Assembly (NCBI GenBank): GCA_013112575.1
Contig: JABFGG010000001.1
Span: 434,001-498,000, forward strand
Source of the DNA: Chloroflexota bacterium
Lineage (GTDB): Bacteria; Chloroflexota; Anaerolineae; Anaerolineales; UBA11579
Direction of reading: 5' to 3'
Length of the DNA: 64,000 bases
A program made the position numbers and the translations under genes. Shown here piece by piece: positions 26,972 through 36,466 of the stretch (the stretch's first letter is position 1; each line of letters starts with the position of its first letter). The notes beneath the pieces were generated by a model. That model worked only from the letters and a program-made list of their open reading frames with translations, searched no databases and was not told where the DNA came from.

Positions 26972-27859
26972 ATGAGCGAAAACTTAAACTTGGCTACATT
27001 TAGGAAATACATCCCTGCTCCACTTCTGAGCGCTTATCGTAGTTCGATATCGTATATGCGGCATAGAACCACTGATGTGTATTTTGTTGGATTTCCGCGA
27101 TCTGGAAATACTTGGTTGCGATTCTTGGTGGGTCGATATATGCAGCTATTGTGTAGCAGTGAGGACATGCTGCTATTTGGTCGGTACGATCTTTTCGGTC
27201 GCTGTGAAAAGGCTTGCATAGGTCCTGCCATGAATTTCAACCATGGCAAGTTGCAGTGGGATAACCACCATGCCGAAGATTTAAGTTATGAAGAATTTGT
27301 GCAGCCATTCATGGGTAAAAAAATAATTTTGCTCTCACGCTACCCTTTAGATGTAATGGTGTCGAATTGGGCATATGATGTCAACATTGCCAAAACCTAC
27401 GAGGGTGATTTGCCTGCATATCTCGACGATCCGATTCGAGGTTTAGGGCGCCTTTTCCGTTTTCATAATCTATGGGCAAGTGCCCGAGACGAATTTCCCG
27501 GATTGATGCTTTCACGTTACGAAGATATGCGAGATAATACAGCCTTGCACTTTCGCAAAATCGTCGAATTTCTGGAATTACCTCTCAAGCTAGAAATTAT
27601 TGGAGAAGCAATTGAGTATGCTTCCTTCTCGAACATGAAGAATATGCAATTCAATAAATCAGAAGAAAACATAAAGGTTGATAAAGCAAAATTGTTTCGT
27701 ACAGGGGACCCCGGAAATGCTGAAGCTCATCATGTGCGACGCGGCAAGGTTGGCGGCTATCGGGATTATTTGACAGACAGCGTCTCTACAAAGTTGGAGG
27801 CAAGCATTGAGAACGAAATGGTCGATTGGTTTGGATACAGCCATCCTTTCCACTCATAG
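26972..27859 (+). CDS. Sulfotransferase (295 aa)
   Basis: Sulfotransferase-domain protein. The PAPS P-loop DVYFVGFPRSGNTWLRFLVG lies near residues 35-54. The 3'-phosphate element is IILLSRYPLDVMVSNWAYD near 122-140 (Arg and Ser positions conserved), and the C-terminal signature VRRGKVGGYRDYLTD near 255 matches the RKGxxGDWK-type loop. This is the most canonical of the three sulfotransferases here. It acts in the cytoplasm on a sugar or lipid-linked intermediate; acceptor unknown. It is followed 31 bases later by a flippase, suggesting that sulfation precedes flipping. The ATG at 26972 is unambiguous. Confidence 0.85.
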   Translation: MSENLNLATFRKYIPAPLLSAYRSSISYMRHRTTDVYFVGFPRSGNTWLRFLVGRYMQLLCSSEDMLLFGRYDLFGRCEKACIGPAMNFNHGKLQWDNHHAEDLSYEEFVQPFMGKKIILLSRYPLDVMVSNWAYDVNIAKTYEGDLPAYLDDPIRGLGRLFRFHNLWASARDEFPGLMLSRYEDMRDNTALHFRKIVEFLELPLKLEIIGEAIEYASFSNMKNMQFNKSEENIKVDKAKLFRTGDPGNAEAHHVRRGKVGGYRDYLTDSVSTKLEASIENEMVDWFGYSHPFHS

Positions 27860-27890
27860 AACTTCGGTAGTCACTGATTAGCTAGACATT

Positions 27891-29402
27891 ATGGACGAAA
27901 AACAAAGAAACGAGAATATAGAACGCTCATTTGCCGGGCAAATCGTATCCTTCGGTGTTATTCAAGTGATTATTCGATTCCGTGGCCTTATCACGCTACC
28001 TATCCTGACACGCCTTATTGGAATTGAAGGGTATGGAAACCTCGCACCCCTGGGAGCGTTGAGTAGCATTTTGCAATTGCTCATTGTGTTAGGGGTAAAG
28101 AATTCAATAAATGTATTCATTCCTGGAATTGAGAAAGAAGATCGTCGTCGGGAGTTTTGGGGCCTTGTGCAGATCACTGCAATTATGGGCTTGTTGGTCT
28201 CGATTTTCTTGCTGGGATTCTTTCCCGTTATAAAGAGCACGCTGCTATCGCCTGAAACCACCACCATTCTCTTTTTAGCTGCTGTGCTTGCCATTCCCTT
28301 ATCTTCGCTTCAGTCTGTACTCCAGGCACAGATCGTGAATCACCGAGATGGCCGTGTGTATTCTCGAATCATAGCCATTGTGACACTGATTGAAATCGTC
28401 CTAATTATCGTTGGCGCATACTTTTACAGAGAAACGGGTGTCTTGTATGCCACTACGATTTCCAGCTTTATCTTGGTACTGATCATGCTGGCTTTACTCA
28501 ACCAAAGAGATGCTTTCGCACCTATTTCAAAAGCAGTCATGCCAGATCTGACGAAGTATTACACCTATGGCATGACATTGGTCATCGTAGGATTTGCATC
28601 TTGGGTGGTGTCCAGTAGTGATCGCTTCTTCTTGGTGCAATTGGCAGGGATAGAGCAGGCGGGGATTTATGATGTGCTTTATAAGATCAGCTCCCAATTG
28701 AATTTTCTGGCAGCCCCGATATTTACGAGTTTATTACCATTTATTGCAGAAGCTGTGAATGTGGGTGATGAAAAGACAGCTTTGAAATATATGGATCAGG
28801 CTAATAAGCTTTTGATCTTTATCTTCGTACCCGGTGTGGTCTTATATTCGCTCACCAGCCGTGACCTGTTGGCTGTGCTTGCCACAGCGGATTTTGCTGC
28901 CAGTGCTCACATTGTGCCATATCTGGCTGTAGCGATTGGTTTGTGGCAGTTGGTGGGGGTATATAACTACAATATTCATGCGCACAAACGTGCCAGAGTC
29001 ATGGTCATTTCTATGGTCGCGGCGGCTGTTGTGAACATATCTATAAATGTGATATTCATCCCTATTTATGGAATTAACGCAGCAGCGATTTCTACCCTGG
29101 CGGCATATGCAGTCATCTTCTTGCTAAATCGGCATTTCTCAAATCAGAGCCTATTGGTACGCTATGATCTCGGCTACGTTTTGCGAGTGGGTGTGGCAGT
29201 AATTGCAATGAGTCTCGTCGCCCTCGTGGCTCAAAATGTTTTCGCGACCTCGTCTCATCTTATTCGTTTCCTGGCATCCGCTGGCGCAGGGGGTGTTGTT
29301 TATCTGGCTACCATCTATTTCCTGGATGCCTTCACCACAGAAGAACGCAAACGAATTTGGACGGTTTTTCGATCGGTGCTATTCTCGCGTAAGAGCGCAT
29401 AA
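27891..29402 (+). CDS. Wzx-type oligosaccharide flippase 1 (503 aa)
   Basis: Polysaccharide-flippase (MATE/MOP superfamily) membrane protein with about 12-14 hydrophobic segments across 503 residues. It begins with the typical ERSFAGQIVSFGVIQVIIRF and PILTRLIGIEGYGNLAPL, the conserved first-helix/loop pattern of RfbX/Wzx proteins. It should flip undecaprenyl-linked oligosaccharide units outward. A second flippase of similar size is at 50848-52323 and shows only family-level similarity, so two different substrates or steps are likely. It has 31- and 89-base gaps to its neighbours. Confidence 0.87.
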   Translation: MDEKQRNENIERSFAGQIVSFGVIQVIIRFRGLITLPILTRLIGIEGYGNLAPLGALSSILQLLIVLGVKNSINVFIPGIEKEDRRREFWGLVQITAIMGLLVSIFLLGFFPVIKSTLLSPETTTILFLAAVLAIPLSSLQSVLQAQIVNHRDGRVYSRIIAIVTLIEIVLIIVGAYFYRETGVLYATTISSFILVLIMLALLNQRDAFAPISKAVMPDLTKYYTYGMTLVIVGFASWVVSSSDRFFLVQLAGIEQAGIYDVLYKISSQLNFLAAPIFTSLLPFIAEAVNVGDEKTALKYMDQANKLLIFIFVPGVVLYSLTSRDLLAVLATADFAASAHIVPYLAVAIGLWQLVGVYNYNIHAHKRARVMVISMVAAAVVNISINVIFIPIYGINAAAISTLAAYAVIFLLNRHFSNQSLLVRYDLGYVLRVGVAVIAMSLVALVAQNVFATSSHLIRFLASAGAGGVVYLATIYFLDAFTTEERKRIWTVFRSVLFSRKSA

Positions 29403-29491
29403 GCTTGTGTGTATTCTAAGCGGAGATAGGGCATCGAGGTGATACGTGATAATGTCTTCCACTTTTCTTTCAAGGGCTCCATTGGTTTAGG

Positions 29492-30376
29492 ATGAATAAC
29501 GGTTTTTTCCGCTGCGTGGTTTGTGAACATGAGCAGGTTGAAATATCTTCTGAGATCTGGACCTGTCCAAATTGTGGGCAAAGCTATCCAATGCTCCGGG
29601 GTATTCCCATCCTTGTAAAAAACTGGGAGGCCCACGAAAAAAGCCTGGAAGAAGCCAACTTGGATTTGCCACACTGGTATTCCGGCAAACAAATGAATTT
29701 GGAGCAAAGCCCTTATAAACACCACCTAAAAAAGCGAAAACAATATGTAGAAGGAATAATACAGGCGCACTTAAAGGAGAAAGGCGTTGAGAAGGTTGAT
29801 CGTTTGCTGGATTTGGGCTGTGGGGACGGTAACCACCTAAGCTATTTGAAACGCTATGCAAAGGACGTATATGGCAGTGACTATAATTTGCTGCGATTGG
29901 TCCGTGCTCTGGCCGGAAATTCAGATATTACCTTTTACTTGGCCGACATCCTTGACTATCCGGCAAAAAGAAATTATTTCGATATCATATTCTTCAATCA
30001 CGTTCTTGAACACATTTCCGAAGATAGTCTTGCATTGCGCGAAATATTCCGTATCCTCAAACCTGGCGGCTTATTGATTTTGGGAACCCCCAACGAAGGG
30101 GTGTGGTGGTGGCAACTTGCTTATAAGCTGCAGCCTGAAGTACGGCGAGCGACAGACCACGTTAATTTCTATACCTTGAAATCATTGAAACAAAGGACAA
30201 AGGAACAGGGCTTCGAAATCATGACTGAAAAGTGGCTGGGATGGGGAGTGCCCCATTGGAGCCTCGATGCAAAATTGCGCCGCTATAAGATAGTGGATGA
30301 TCTATTTGAAAACCTGGGTCGCATGTTTATCCCCCAACAAGCCTCTTCCTTATATCTTGTGGCTACCAAGAAATGA
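29492..30376 (+). CDS. Methyltransferase with N-terminal zinc ribbon (294 aa)
   Basis: Residues 1-45 form a Trm112-like zinc ribbon: CVVCEHE and CPNCGQSYP supply four Cys, then MLRGIPILV. A class I SAM methyltransferase follows, with motif I DRLLDLGCGDGNHLSYL near 107, DVYGSDYN as strand-2 end, and FFNHVLEHISEDSLALREIFRIL followed by KPGG near 170-195. Fused ribbon methyltransferases are common in glycan and lipid loci, where the ribbon probably stabilises the enzyme. The acceptor is unknown. It lies 89 bases after the flippase and 43 before the next methyltransferase. Confidence 0.82.
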   Translation: MNNGFFRCVVCEHEQVEISSEIWTCPNCGQSYPMLRGIPILVKNWEAHEKSLEEANLDLPHWYSGKQMNLEQSPYKHHLKKRKQYVEGIIQAHLKEKGVEKVDRLLDLGCGDGNHLSYLKRYAKDVYGSDYNLLRLVRALAGNSDITFYLADILDYPAKRNYFDIIFFNHVLEHISEDSLALREIFRILKPGGLLILGTPNEGVWWWQLAYKLQPEVRRATDHVNFYTLKSLKQRTKEQGFEIMTEKWLGWGVPHWSLDAKLRRYKIVDDLFENLGRMFIPQQASSLYLVATKK

Positions 30377-30419
30377 AAGTCCCAATGGACGCTAAACACT
30401 ATAGTGGCTTCGCATCATC

Positions 30420-31268
30420 ATGGTAAATAAAGGCCAAACACCAGATATCTTCGAAGAGATCAAGAGACGCTATCAGGGGGTCATGCCGCAGGAAGCAATA
30501 CACGCACATTACGATAAGTATTTGGATATTGATTTTAATGCGCGGCTTTTGGATTTGGCGGTAAAAGTGTCCGGAAGCGAGCCTGAGGCTACAGTGTTGG
30601 ACATGGGTAGTGGTTTTGGCGCTTTTGTTTTTGAGGCGCGACGTAGAAATTATCAGGCTTTTGGTTTGGATAATTGCTTCTACGACGTGAACTATGCCCA
30701 CCAACGAATCACAGATCATTTTTCGAGTGACAAAAGTAGTGGTAACTATATTTATGGAGACGCACAACTCAGTGGGATAAAATCAGCCTCGATCGACTTG
30801 ATCACTGCGTGGAATGTCATGGAACATGTTCCCGATGCAACCGCTTTTTTGGGAGAAGCCCAACGGCTCTTAAAGCCCGGTGGATGGTTTATTAGCATTA
30901 CCCCAAACTATTTCGCTTTCAGGCAAGAACCACACTATTTTGTTCCATGGCTGCCTTTGTTGCCACGTTCGATTGCCAAAGCCTACTTGCGGCTATTGGG
31001 GCGTCGCACGTATTTCTTCGAGGACCATATTTTTTACCGGACGAATTGGGGTTTGCTCAGCAGGTTAAGGCGCCAAGGCTTCCGATTGGTTGATCTGGAT
31101 TGGGTCCGCATCTCGAATCCTGAAATGATCGCTTCCTCTCAAATTCGGAATATCGTGCAAAATCTCCAAGATTGGGGGCTGTTGCCATTTGTAAAGCTTT
31201 TGTTTATGGCACGATTTTTGAATCCGTTCAAAGCCAGCGTATATGTAGGAGCACAAAAACCACAATGA
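30420..31268 (+). CDS. Class I SAM-dependent methyltransferase (282 aa)
   Basis: Methyltransferase with motif I TVLDMGSGFGAFVFEA near residue 58, AFGLDNCFYD near 81, DLITAWNVMEHVPDATAFLG near 121, and a following ALRLLKPGG-like segment (AQRLLKPGGWFISITP). The C-terminal region has a basic, Tyr-rich cap (about 180-230) that probably binds a lipid-linked or large acceptor. The stop overlaps the next glycosyltransferase start by four bases (ATGA), so the two are cotranslated and may modify and extend the same sugar. Confidence 0.82.
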   Translation: MVNKGQTPDIFEEIKRRYQGVMPQEAIHAHYDKYLDIDFNARLLDLAVKVSGSEPEATVLDMGSGFGAFVFEARRRNYQAFGLDNCFYDVNYAHQRITDHFSSDKSSGNYIYGDAQLSGIKSASIDLITAWNVMEHVPDATAFLGEAQRLLKPGGWFISITPNYFAFRQEPHYFVPWLPLLPRSIAKAYLRLLGRRTYFFEDHIFYRTNWGLLSRLRRQGFRLVDLDWVRISNPEMIASSQIRNIVQNLQDWGLLPFVKLLFMARFLNPFKASVYVGAQKPQ

Positions 31269-32407
31269 GCGAGGCCCCACTACTGGTCATCATTTCTCAT
31301 CGGCCCAGCGTAATCCTTGAAAAAGGAGAATATACGGAAGGATATTTTAATCCAGGCGGATTGTTCGAGAACATTCACTTCGTCTTGTTAAATGACGACC
31401 AGCCAAAACCTTCTGACCTTGTGCGTGCTGCTGCAGGGGCGCAGGTACACATCCATAACTTGCCAGTTCCGGATATTCGCAGCACGTTGGGATGGCAGTT
31501 GCCCCTCATGCGTTCCTGGGTAAGAGAGGGGATCAGGCTGGCAAATGACATCCGCCCGGTGCTGATACGTGCACACAATAATTATCTTGAGGGTTATTTA
31601 GCCAGCGAGATCAAAGCTGCTTTACACATCCCATATATCGTCTCGATACACCACGAGCATTGGCAGCACCAGGACAACCTGAAGGAATTTGTGCTCGCGA
31701 GAGTGTGGCGCAAGTTCGAACGCCTTTCCGCGCGAAATGCGGATGGGGTGATTGCCGTACATGGGCCTAACTTCCAATACGCGAATTCTTTGCAGGGTAA
31801 CAACGTGCAACTGATCTACAATATTGTCAGTAAAGAGATCCAAAGACGCCTTCCTGACCAGCTCGCTTCTCCTCCGCGTCTCATCACTGTCAATCGCCAA
31901 ATGAAATACAAGAACCCGGAAAATATTATTCGAGCGATCGTTGATATTGACTGTGAATATCGTATTGTTGGCACAGGTCCTTACCATCAACAACTTATGA
32001 CGCTCGCAAAAGAATTGGGAGTTGATCATAAAGTGGAATTCTTACAAGCGGTCAACAACCAAGAATTAATGGATATGTTGTCCAAATTCGATTTGCACGT
32101 ATCCCATTGTGGGTTCTGGGCGATGTCCAAAACTGTGACCGAAGCCTCGTTGGCCGGGCTGCCTACAGTGATCAATTTCCATCCAGAGCACGCGGTTCCA
32201 GAATATGAGGGCGGCTGGATTTTACAGTGCGAAAACACGCCAGAAGGATATAAGCAGGCCATTCGTTCTGTGCTGGAAGACACATCAAGGTGGCGTGACC
32301 TGGCAGAAAAGGCTTATGCCCATGCCCATGCAAACTTTGCCCCGCAGTTGATGGAAGAGAGGACGATCGAGCTATATATGTCGGCTATGTCTGATACTGC
32401 TAATTAA
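31265..32407 (+). CDS. GT4-like glycosyltransferase (380 aa)
   Basis: GT-B glycosyltransferase. The N-terminal half has RPVLIRAHNNYLEGYLASEI and YIVSIHHEHW. The C-terminal donor-binding half has LITVNRQMKYKNPENIIRAI, YRIVGTGPYH, and VTEASLAGLPTVINFHPEHA, where the Glu of the EX7E-type region sits. There is no membrane segment. The start is taken at the ATG at 31265 overlapping the methyltransferase stop (ATGA); an open frame continues upstream to 31172 but lies inside that gene. It ends one base into the deacetylase start (TAATG), so methyltransferase, GT and deacetylase form one translationally coupled trio. Confidence 0.8.
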   Translation: MSEAPLLVIISHRPSVILEKGEYTEGYFNPGGLFENIHFVLLNDDQPKPSDLVRAAAGAQVHIHNLPVPDIRSTLGWQLPLMRSWVREGIRLANDIRPVLIRAHNNYLEGYLASEIKAALHIPYIVSIHHEHWQHQDNLKEFVLARVWRKFERLSARNADGVIAVHGPNFQYANSLQGNNVQLIYNIVSKEIQRRLPDQLASPPRLITVNRQMKYKNPENIIRAIVDIDCEYRIVGTGPYHQQLMTLAKELGVDHKVEFLQAVNNQELMDMLSKFDLHVSHCGFWAMSKTVTEASLAGLPTVINFHPEHAVPEYEGGWILQCENTPEGYKQAIRSVLEDTSRWRDLAEKAYAHAHANFAPQLMEERTIELYMSAMSDTAN

Positions 32408-33300
32408 TGACTGAGAAGAACTTTATCCCCTCGCGATCGAAACGACTGTTTTATAAGGGTTTATTTCGATTATTCCCCAATTTGTATTGGCAAAGCTACA
32501 AACAGAAATCCTTAGATTTAGGTCTGGATCGCTTATATCTGATACTGTCCTTCGATTGTGACACATCCGAGGATATTGTCGCGGCTGAACAAATTCATAA
32601 CTGGATGCTTGAAAGAGGGCTAAAAGCCACGTATGCGGTGCCGGGGAAACAATTATTGGAAGGCAAAGAAGCCTATCGCCAAATCGCTGACAGTGGAGGT
32701 GACTTCATTAATCATGGGGCCAGACCTCACACAGAATGGCGTGATAGTAGGTACTATAGCATTACGTTTTACAATCAGTTACCCGTGGAGGAAGTGATCG
32801 ATGATATCCGGCGCGGACATGAGATGATCGGTGAAGTTATCGGCCAACCTCCAGTCGGTTTCCGGGCTCCACACTTTGGGCATTTTCAAAAGCCCAGCCA
32901 ACTTGCTTTGCTATACTCTGTATTAGGGGATTTGGATTACCAGTATGCAACAACCACAGTTCCGTGGTTTGCAAGGGAGTTTGGCCCCGCCAGGCACACT
33001 GATGACATGTGGGAGTTCCCACTGAGTGGGTCCTACAAGTCGCCACTGCGTATATTGGATTCCTGGGGCTACTTAGAGAGTTATGGCCAGGTCCGTGTAT
33101 CTGAAAGATACTCGCAATTGTTCATTGCCACCATCGATGCTTTGGTGTCTACAGATATCCCTGGGATTTTGAACATGTACGTCGATCCGGCCCATGTATA
33201 CAAAAATGAGGGTTTTTTCAATGCGATCGAGCATACAGTTGCTAAGAATGTGCCCATGCTACAATACGCCGATCTTTTGGAGCTACTAAAACAACAGTGA
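32407..33300 (+). CDS. NodB-like polysaccharide deacetylase (297 aa)
   Basis: Carbohydrate-esterase-4 fold: motif 1 LILSFDCDTS near 35-44 (Asp base and metal Asp), motif 2 FINHGARPHTEW near 95 in place of HSxxH, and motif 3 GFRAPHFGHF near 140. The His pair in motif 2 is one residue further apart than usual, so metal binding deserves a check. The family removes acetyl groups from N-acetylhexosamines. No signal peptide is seen, suggesting a cytoplasmic step on a lipid-linked sugar, as with some teichuronic and O-antigen pathways. It shares one base with the preceding GT and is followed six bases later by an asnB. Confidence 0.78.
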   Translation: MTEKNFIPSRSKRLFYKGLFRLFPNLYWQSYKQKSLDLGLDRLYLILSFDCDTSEDIVAAEQIHNWMLERGLKATYAVPGKQLLEGKEAYRQIADSGGDFINHGARPHTEWRDSRYYSITFYNQLPVEEVIDDIRRGHEMIGEVIGQPPVGFRAPHFGHFQKPSQLALLYSVLGDLDYQYATTTVPWFAREFGPARHTDDMWEFPLSGSYKSPLRILDSWGYLESYGQVRVSERYSQLFIATIDALVSTDIPGILNMYVDPAHVYKNEGFFNAIEHTVAKNVPMLQYADLLELLKQQ

Positions 33301-33306
33301 AATGAT

Positions 33307-35205
33307 ATGTGCGGCATAGTTGGGTGCGTTTATGGGGCTGACCCTCGTGAACGCAGGGTATCTTTGGAGCGCATGTGCGACAGCATTGCACATCGCGGGC
33401 CAGACGATGATGGTTATTTCTCAGATGCGCACGCCGGATTGGGGATGAGGCGCTTGAGTATCATCGATCTTGAAAGCGGACAGCAGCCTGTCACAGCTAA
33501 TCATGATGCCCTGCAAATGGTTTTCAATGGGGAAATATACAATTATCAAACGCTGCGAGAAGACTTGCGGGCAAGAGGGTATACCTTCAAAACAAAATCA
33601 GACACGGAAGTGGTATTGCGGCAGTATCAGGCCGATGACCTCGCCTTTGTCGATGCATTAAACGGTATGTTCGCCTTAGCGATTTGGGACCAAACATCTC
33701 GCAGGATAACGCTGGCGCGTGACCGTATGGGGATCAAGCCCTTGTATTACTACTGGGATGGTGTGCGGCTTGCGTTCGCTTCTGAGATCAAGGCGCTCCT
33801 CACACTGGATTTTGTTCCTCGTGAGATCAATCCCGAAGCCTTATGGGAGTATTTCACTTTCCGCTACGTCCCCCAGCCGCATACGATGTGGAAGAACATT
33901 TACAAATTGCCCCCCGGACATTTGCTGACTTTTTCTATGGATGATAAAGAGCCCCAACTTTCGCAGTACTGGGAAATGGAGTATCAAGAAGGCCAACAAG
34001 CAATGTCAGAGGCAGAATATATCGCTGAGTTTGAGGAGCTTTTCCTGGATGCGGTACGGCTTCGATTAATTGCTGACGTGCCAGTTGGTGTATTGCTGAG
34101 TGGCGGCCTGGACTCGAGCACAGTGGCAGCAGCCATTGCGGAAGTGCATAATGCCAGTCTGAATTCCTTTTCGGTAGCTTTCGAAAACACACCAGATATT
34201 GACGAAAGACCCTATGCATACCAGATGGCAAAAGCAGCGGGGACAGATCACCATGAAATCGTGATCGGGCAAAAAGAGTTCATTGACTTCTTGCCCCGCT
34301 TTGTTCATTACACCGATGAACCTATTGCCGATCTGGCCTCTGTGCCCCTTTATTATGTGTCTGCCCTCGCTCGCAAAAAGGTAAAGGTTGTTCTTTCCGG
34401 CGAAGGTAGTGATGAGGTTTTGGGTGGCTATCATTTTGATAGAGTGGTGCAGCTATGGGATCAATTCGATAAGTTGCAGATTATCCCCCAATCTGCCCGG
34501 AAACTGATGGCAGGCGCGGCAGCTCCATTTCTGCCCAGGCGCTGGCGGGATAAGCTTGACTGGGTCAGGTATTCCCAGCCCCAATGGTTGGAGAAAGAAC
34601 CGATCAATATGACCGATTACATGACCAGCGCAGAGAAGCTAAGTATGATCAAAGCGCTGCCACAATTTCATGATTCAATGCAATCTTTATCATCCAAAGT
34701 GCGGGCATCGAATTCTTCGATGCCTTTACACCAGGCACTTTATATATATTGCCAGGATTGGTTAGTGGAAGACCTGTTGATGAAAGCAGATAGGATGTCT
34801 ATGGCGAATTCTCTGGAGCTGCGCGTGCCCTTCCTCGATCACCGCTTGGTGGAATGGACAACACGTACGCCGCCTTGGGTCAAGGTTCATAAGCAAAATG
34901 GGAAAGGCTATGAAACGAAATGGGTGCTTCGCCGTTTTGCTGAAACGCGTTTGCCTAAAGAGATCATTGAGCGTCCCAAGCAGGGTTTCCCTGTTCCTGT
35001 GTATGGCTGGCTTTCTGGCGAACTGAAGCAATGGGCTGGAGATTTGTTGGAGGCCCCACAATCGAAAGTATACGAGTGGCTACACCCAGAAGAAGTAAAA
35101 ACCCTTTTGCAAAAAGGCACCCGGGTTTCGTCTTCCATGCGAGACAAACAAAACCTGTGGAATCTACTGATCCTGGAGCTTTGGGCTCGTGAGTGGCTTT
35201 CATGA
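33307..35205 (+). CDS. AsnB-type glutamine-dependent amidotransferase (632 aa)
   Basis: Asparagine synthetase family. The nucleophilic Cys2 (MCGIVGCVYG) fixes the start at 33307 rather than the ATG at 33302. It has HRGPDDDG near 29, MVFNGEIYNY near 71, SGGLDSS at about 255-261 and GEGSDEVLGGYH near 363. The GEGSDE variant resembles the exopolysaccharide-locus AsnB group. The stop overlaps the start of the next glycosyltransferase by four bases (ATGA), so the products are probably made in equal amounts. It likely amidates a uronic acid of the repeat unit, with the coupled GT adding that sugar or the next; that pairing is inference. Confidence 0.9.
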   Translation: MCGIVGCVYGADPRERRVSLERMCDSIAHRGPDDDGYFSDAHAGLGMRRLSIIDLESGQQPVTANHDALQMVFNGEIYNYQTLREDLRARGYTFKTKSDTEVVLRQYQADDLAFVDALNGMFALAIWDQTSRRITLARDRMGIKPLYYYWDGVRLAFASEIKALLTLDFVPREINPEALWEYFTFRYVPQPHTMWKNIYKLPPGHLLTFSMDDKEPQLSQYWEMEYQEGQQAMSEAEYIAEFEELFLDAVRLRLIADVPVGVLLSGGLDSSTVAAAIAEVHNASLNSFSVAFENTPDIDERPYAYQMAKAAGTDHHEIVIGQKEFIDFLPRFVHYTDEPIADLASVPLYYVSALARKKVKVVLSGEGSDEVLGGYHFDRVVQLWDQFDKLQIIPQSARKLMAGAAAPFLPRRWRDKLDWVRYSQPQWLEKEPINMTDYMTSAEKLSMIKALPQFHDSMQSLSSKVRASNSSMPLHQALYIYCQDWLVEDLLMKADRMSMANSLELRVPFLDHRLVEWTTRTPPWVKVHKQNGKGYETKWVLRRFAETRLPKEIIERPKQGFPVPVYGWLSGELKQWAGDLLEAPQSKVYEWLHPEEVKTLLQKGTRVSSSMRDKQNLWNLLILELWAREWLS

Positions 35206-36458
35206 AAGGCAAACGCCTGTTAGTTGTCTCCTGGTCATTGCCCCCTCTTTTAGGTCCGCGTTCAATACAGGTGGGCCGGACTTTAAAACAACTGGCTGCC
35301 AATGGCTGGGATTGCACAGTCTTGAGTGTAGATACGGACAGCCTGCCAGCAAATTATGCCAAGGATAACTTTCTAGCAGAACACTATCTTCAAAACTATC
35401 AAGTCATTAGGGTACCTGCCCCACCATGGCTACAACTATTAAATTTGGTTCGGCGGATTTTGCCTCAGTTTGCCCCTATGCCTGACAATCAGACCATTTG
35501 GGTGAAACCGGTTCTTGCTAAAGTTGAGGCCTTGTTATTTACGAACACCTATGATGCTGTGTTGACCTTTGGCCATCCCTGGTCTGACCATTTGATTGGT
35601 CTGGAGATAAAGCGCAAATGGCAGATCCCATGGGTTGCCCATTTCAGTGACCCCTGGGCGGACAATCCCTATTATTTTCGCTTGTCAAACTTTCAAAAAG
35701 CTCAAATGGAGACCTTTGAACGCTCGGTGATCGAAGCCGCTGACATGGTGGTTTTTACAAATTCCGAGACGGCTGATCTGGTCTTCAAAAAATATCCCGC
35801 AGAATGGAAAACGAAAGCCCAAGTTGTCCCCCATGGTTATGATCGCAATCTTTTAGGATACTTGAAAAAGAATGATTTCAGGGAAGGGGTTTTGCGGATA
35901 ATCCATACCGGCAATTTGTATGGGTTACGTACACCTCAGGGCATCTTAGAAGCATTGCGATTGCTAAAAGAGGAAGGAAAGTTAAACGAAGGCCTGGATA
36001 TTGTGTTTCTAGGACGAACAAAAAACCGTGAAGACTATATTGAGTTTTGTAAGCGGCATGGCATTGAAGTAGTTAAATTCATGCCCACATTGCCCTATTT
36101 GGAAAGTTTACAAATTGCTGCCAGTGCAGATGTTTTACTTCTCATTGACGCCCCTGCAGCCTCAAGCAGTGTGTTTTTGCCAAGCAAGCTCGTGGACTAT
36201 ATGATGTTTGGAAAACCAATTTTAGGGCTTACACCCAATGATGGGGTTGTTGCCTTGTTACTCGATGAATTCGGTTTTCCGCACAGTGACCCTCAGGATG
36301 AAAAAAGGATTGCAGAAATGTTATTGGGGATTTGGGATAAGCATAATTCCAGGGGCTTTGATTTCTCCCAAAAATTTGATTCTGTGGCTGAACGTTTCGA
36401 TATTGAGTACACGACAGGGACATTTGAAACACTGCTTGGGGCCGTAATTGCGGGATAA
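35202..36458 (+). CDS. GT4-like glycosyltransferase (418 aa), coupled to AsnB
   Basis: GT-B glycosyltransferase of the GT4 group. It begins KRLLVVSWSLPPLLGPRSIQ, has an N-terminal domain with DAVLTFGHPWSDHLIGLEIK and WVAHFSDPWADNP, and a C-terminal domain with RIIHTGNLYGLRTPQGILEA, DIVFLGRTKN and SSSVFLPSKLVDYMMFGKPI, the donor-site Lys/Asp region. No transmembrane helix is seen. The start at the ATG at 35202 overlaps the asnB stop (ATGA); an in-frame GTG at 35193 is less likely. It is the second of three AsnB-GT coupled pairs in the window. It is followed eight bases later by another GT. Confidence 0.82.
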   Translation: MKGKRLLVVSWSLPPLLGPRSIQVGRTLKQLAANGWDCTVLSVDTDSLPANYAKDNFLAEHYLQNYQVIRVPAPPWLQLLNLVRRILPQFAPMPDNQTIWVKPVLAKVEALLFTNTYDAVLTFGHPWSDHLIGLEIKRKWQIPWVAHFSDPWADNPYYFRLSNFQKAQMETFERSVIEAADMVVFTNSETADLVFKKYPAEWKTKAQVVPHGYDRNLLGYLKKNDFREGVLRIIHTGNLYGLRTPQGILEALRLLKEEGKLNEGLDIVFLGRTKNREDYIEFCKRHGIEVVKFMPTLPYLESLQIAASADVLLLIDAPAASSSVFLPSKLVDYMMFGKPILGLTPNDGVVALLLDEFGFPHSDPQDEKRIAEMLLGIWDKHNSRGFDFSQKFDSVAERFDIEYTTGTFETLLGAVIAG

Positions 36459-36466
36459 TATAGACT

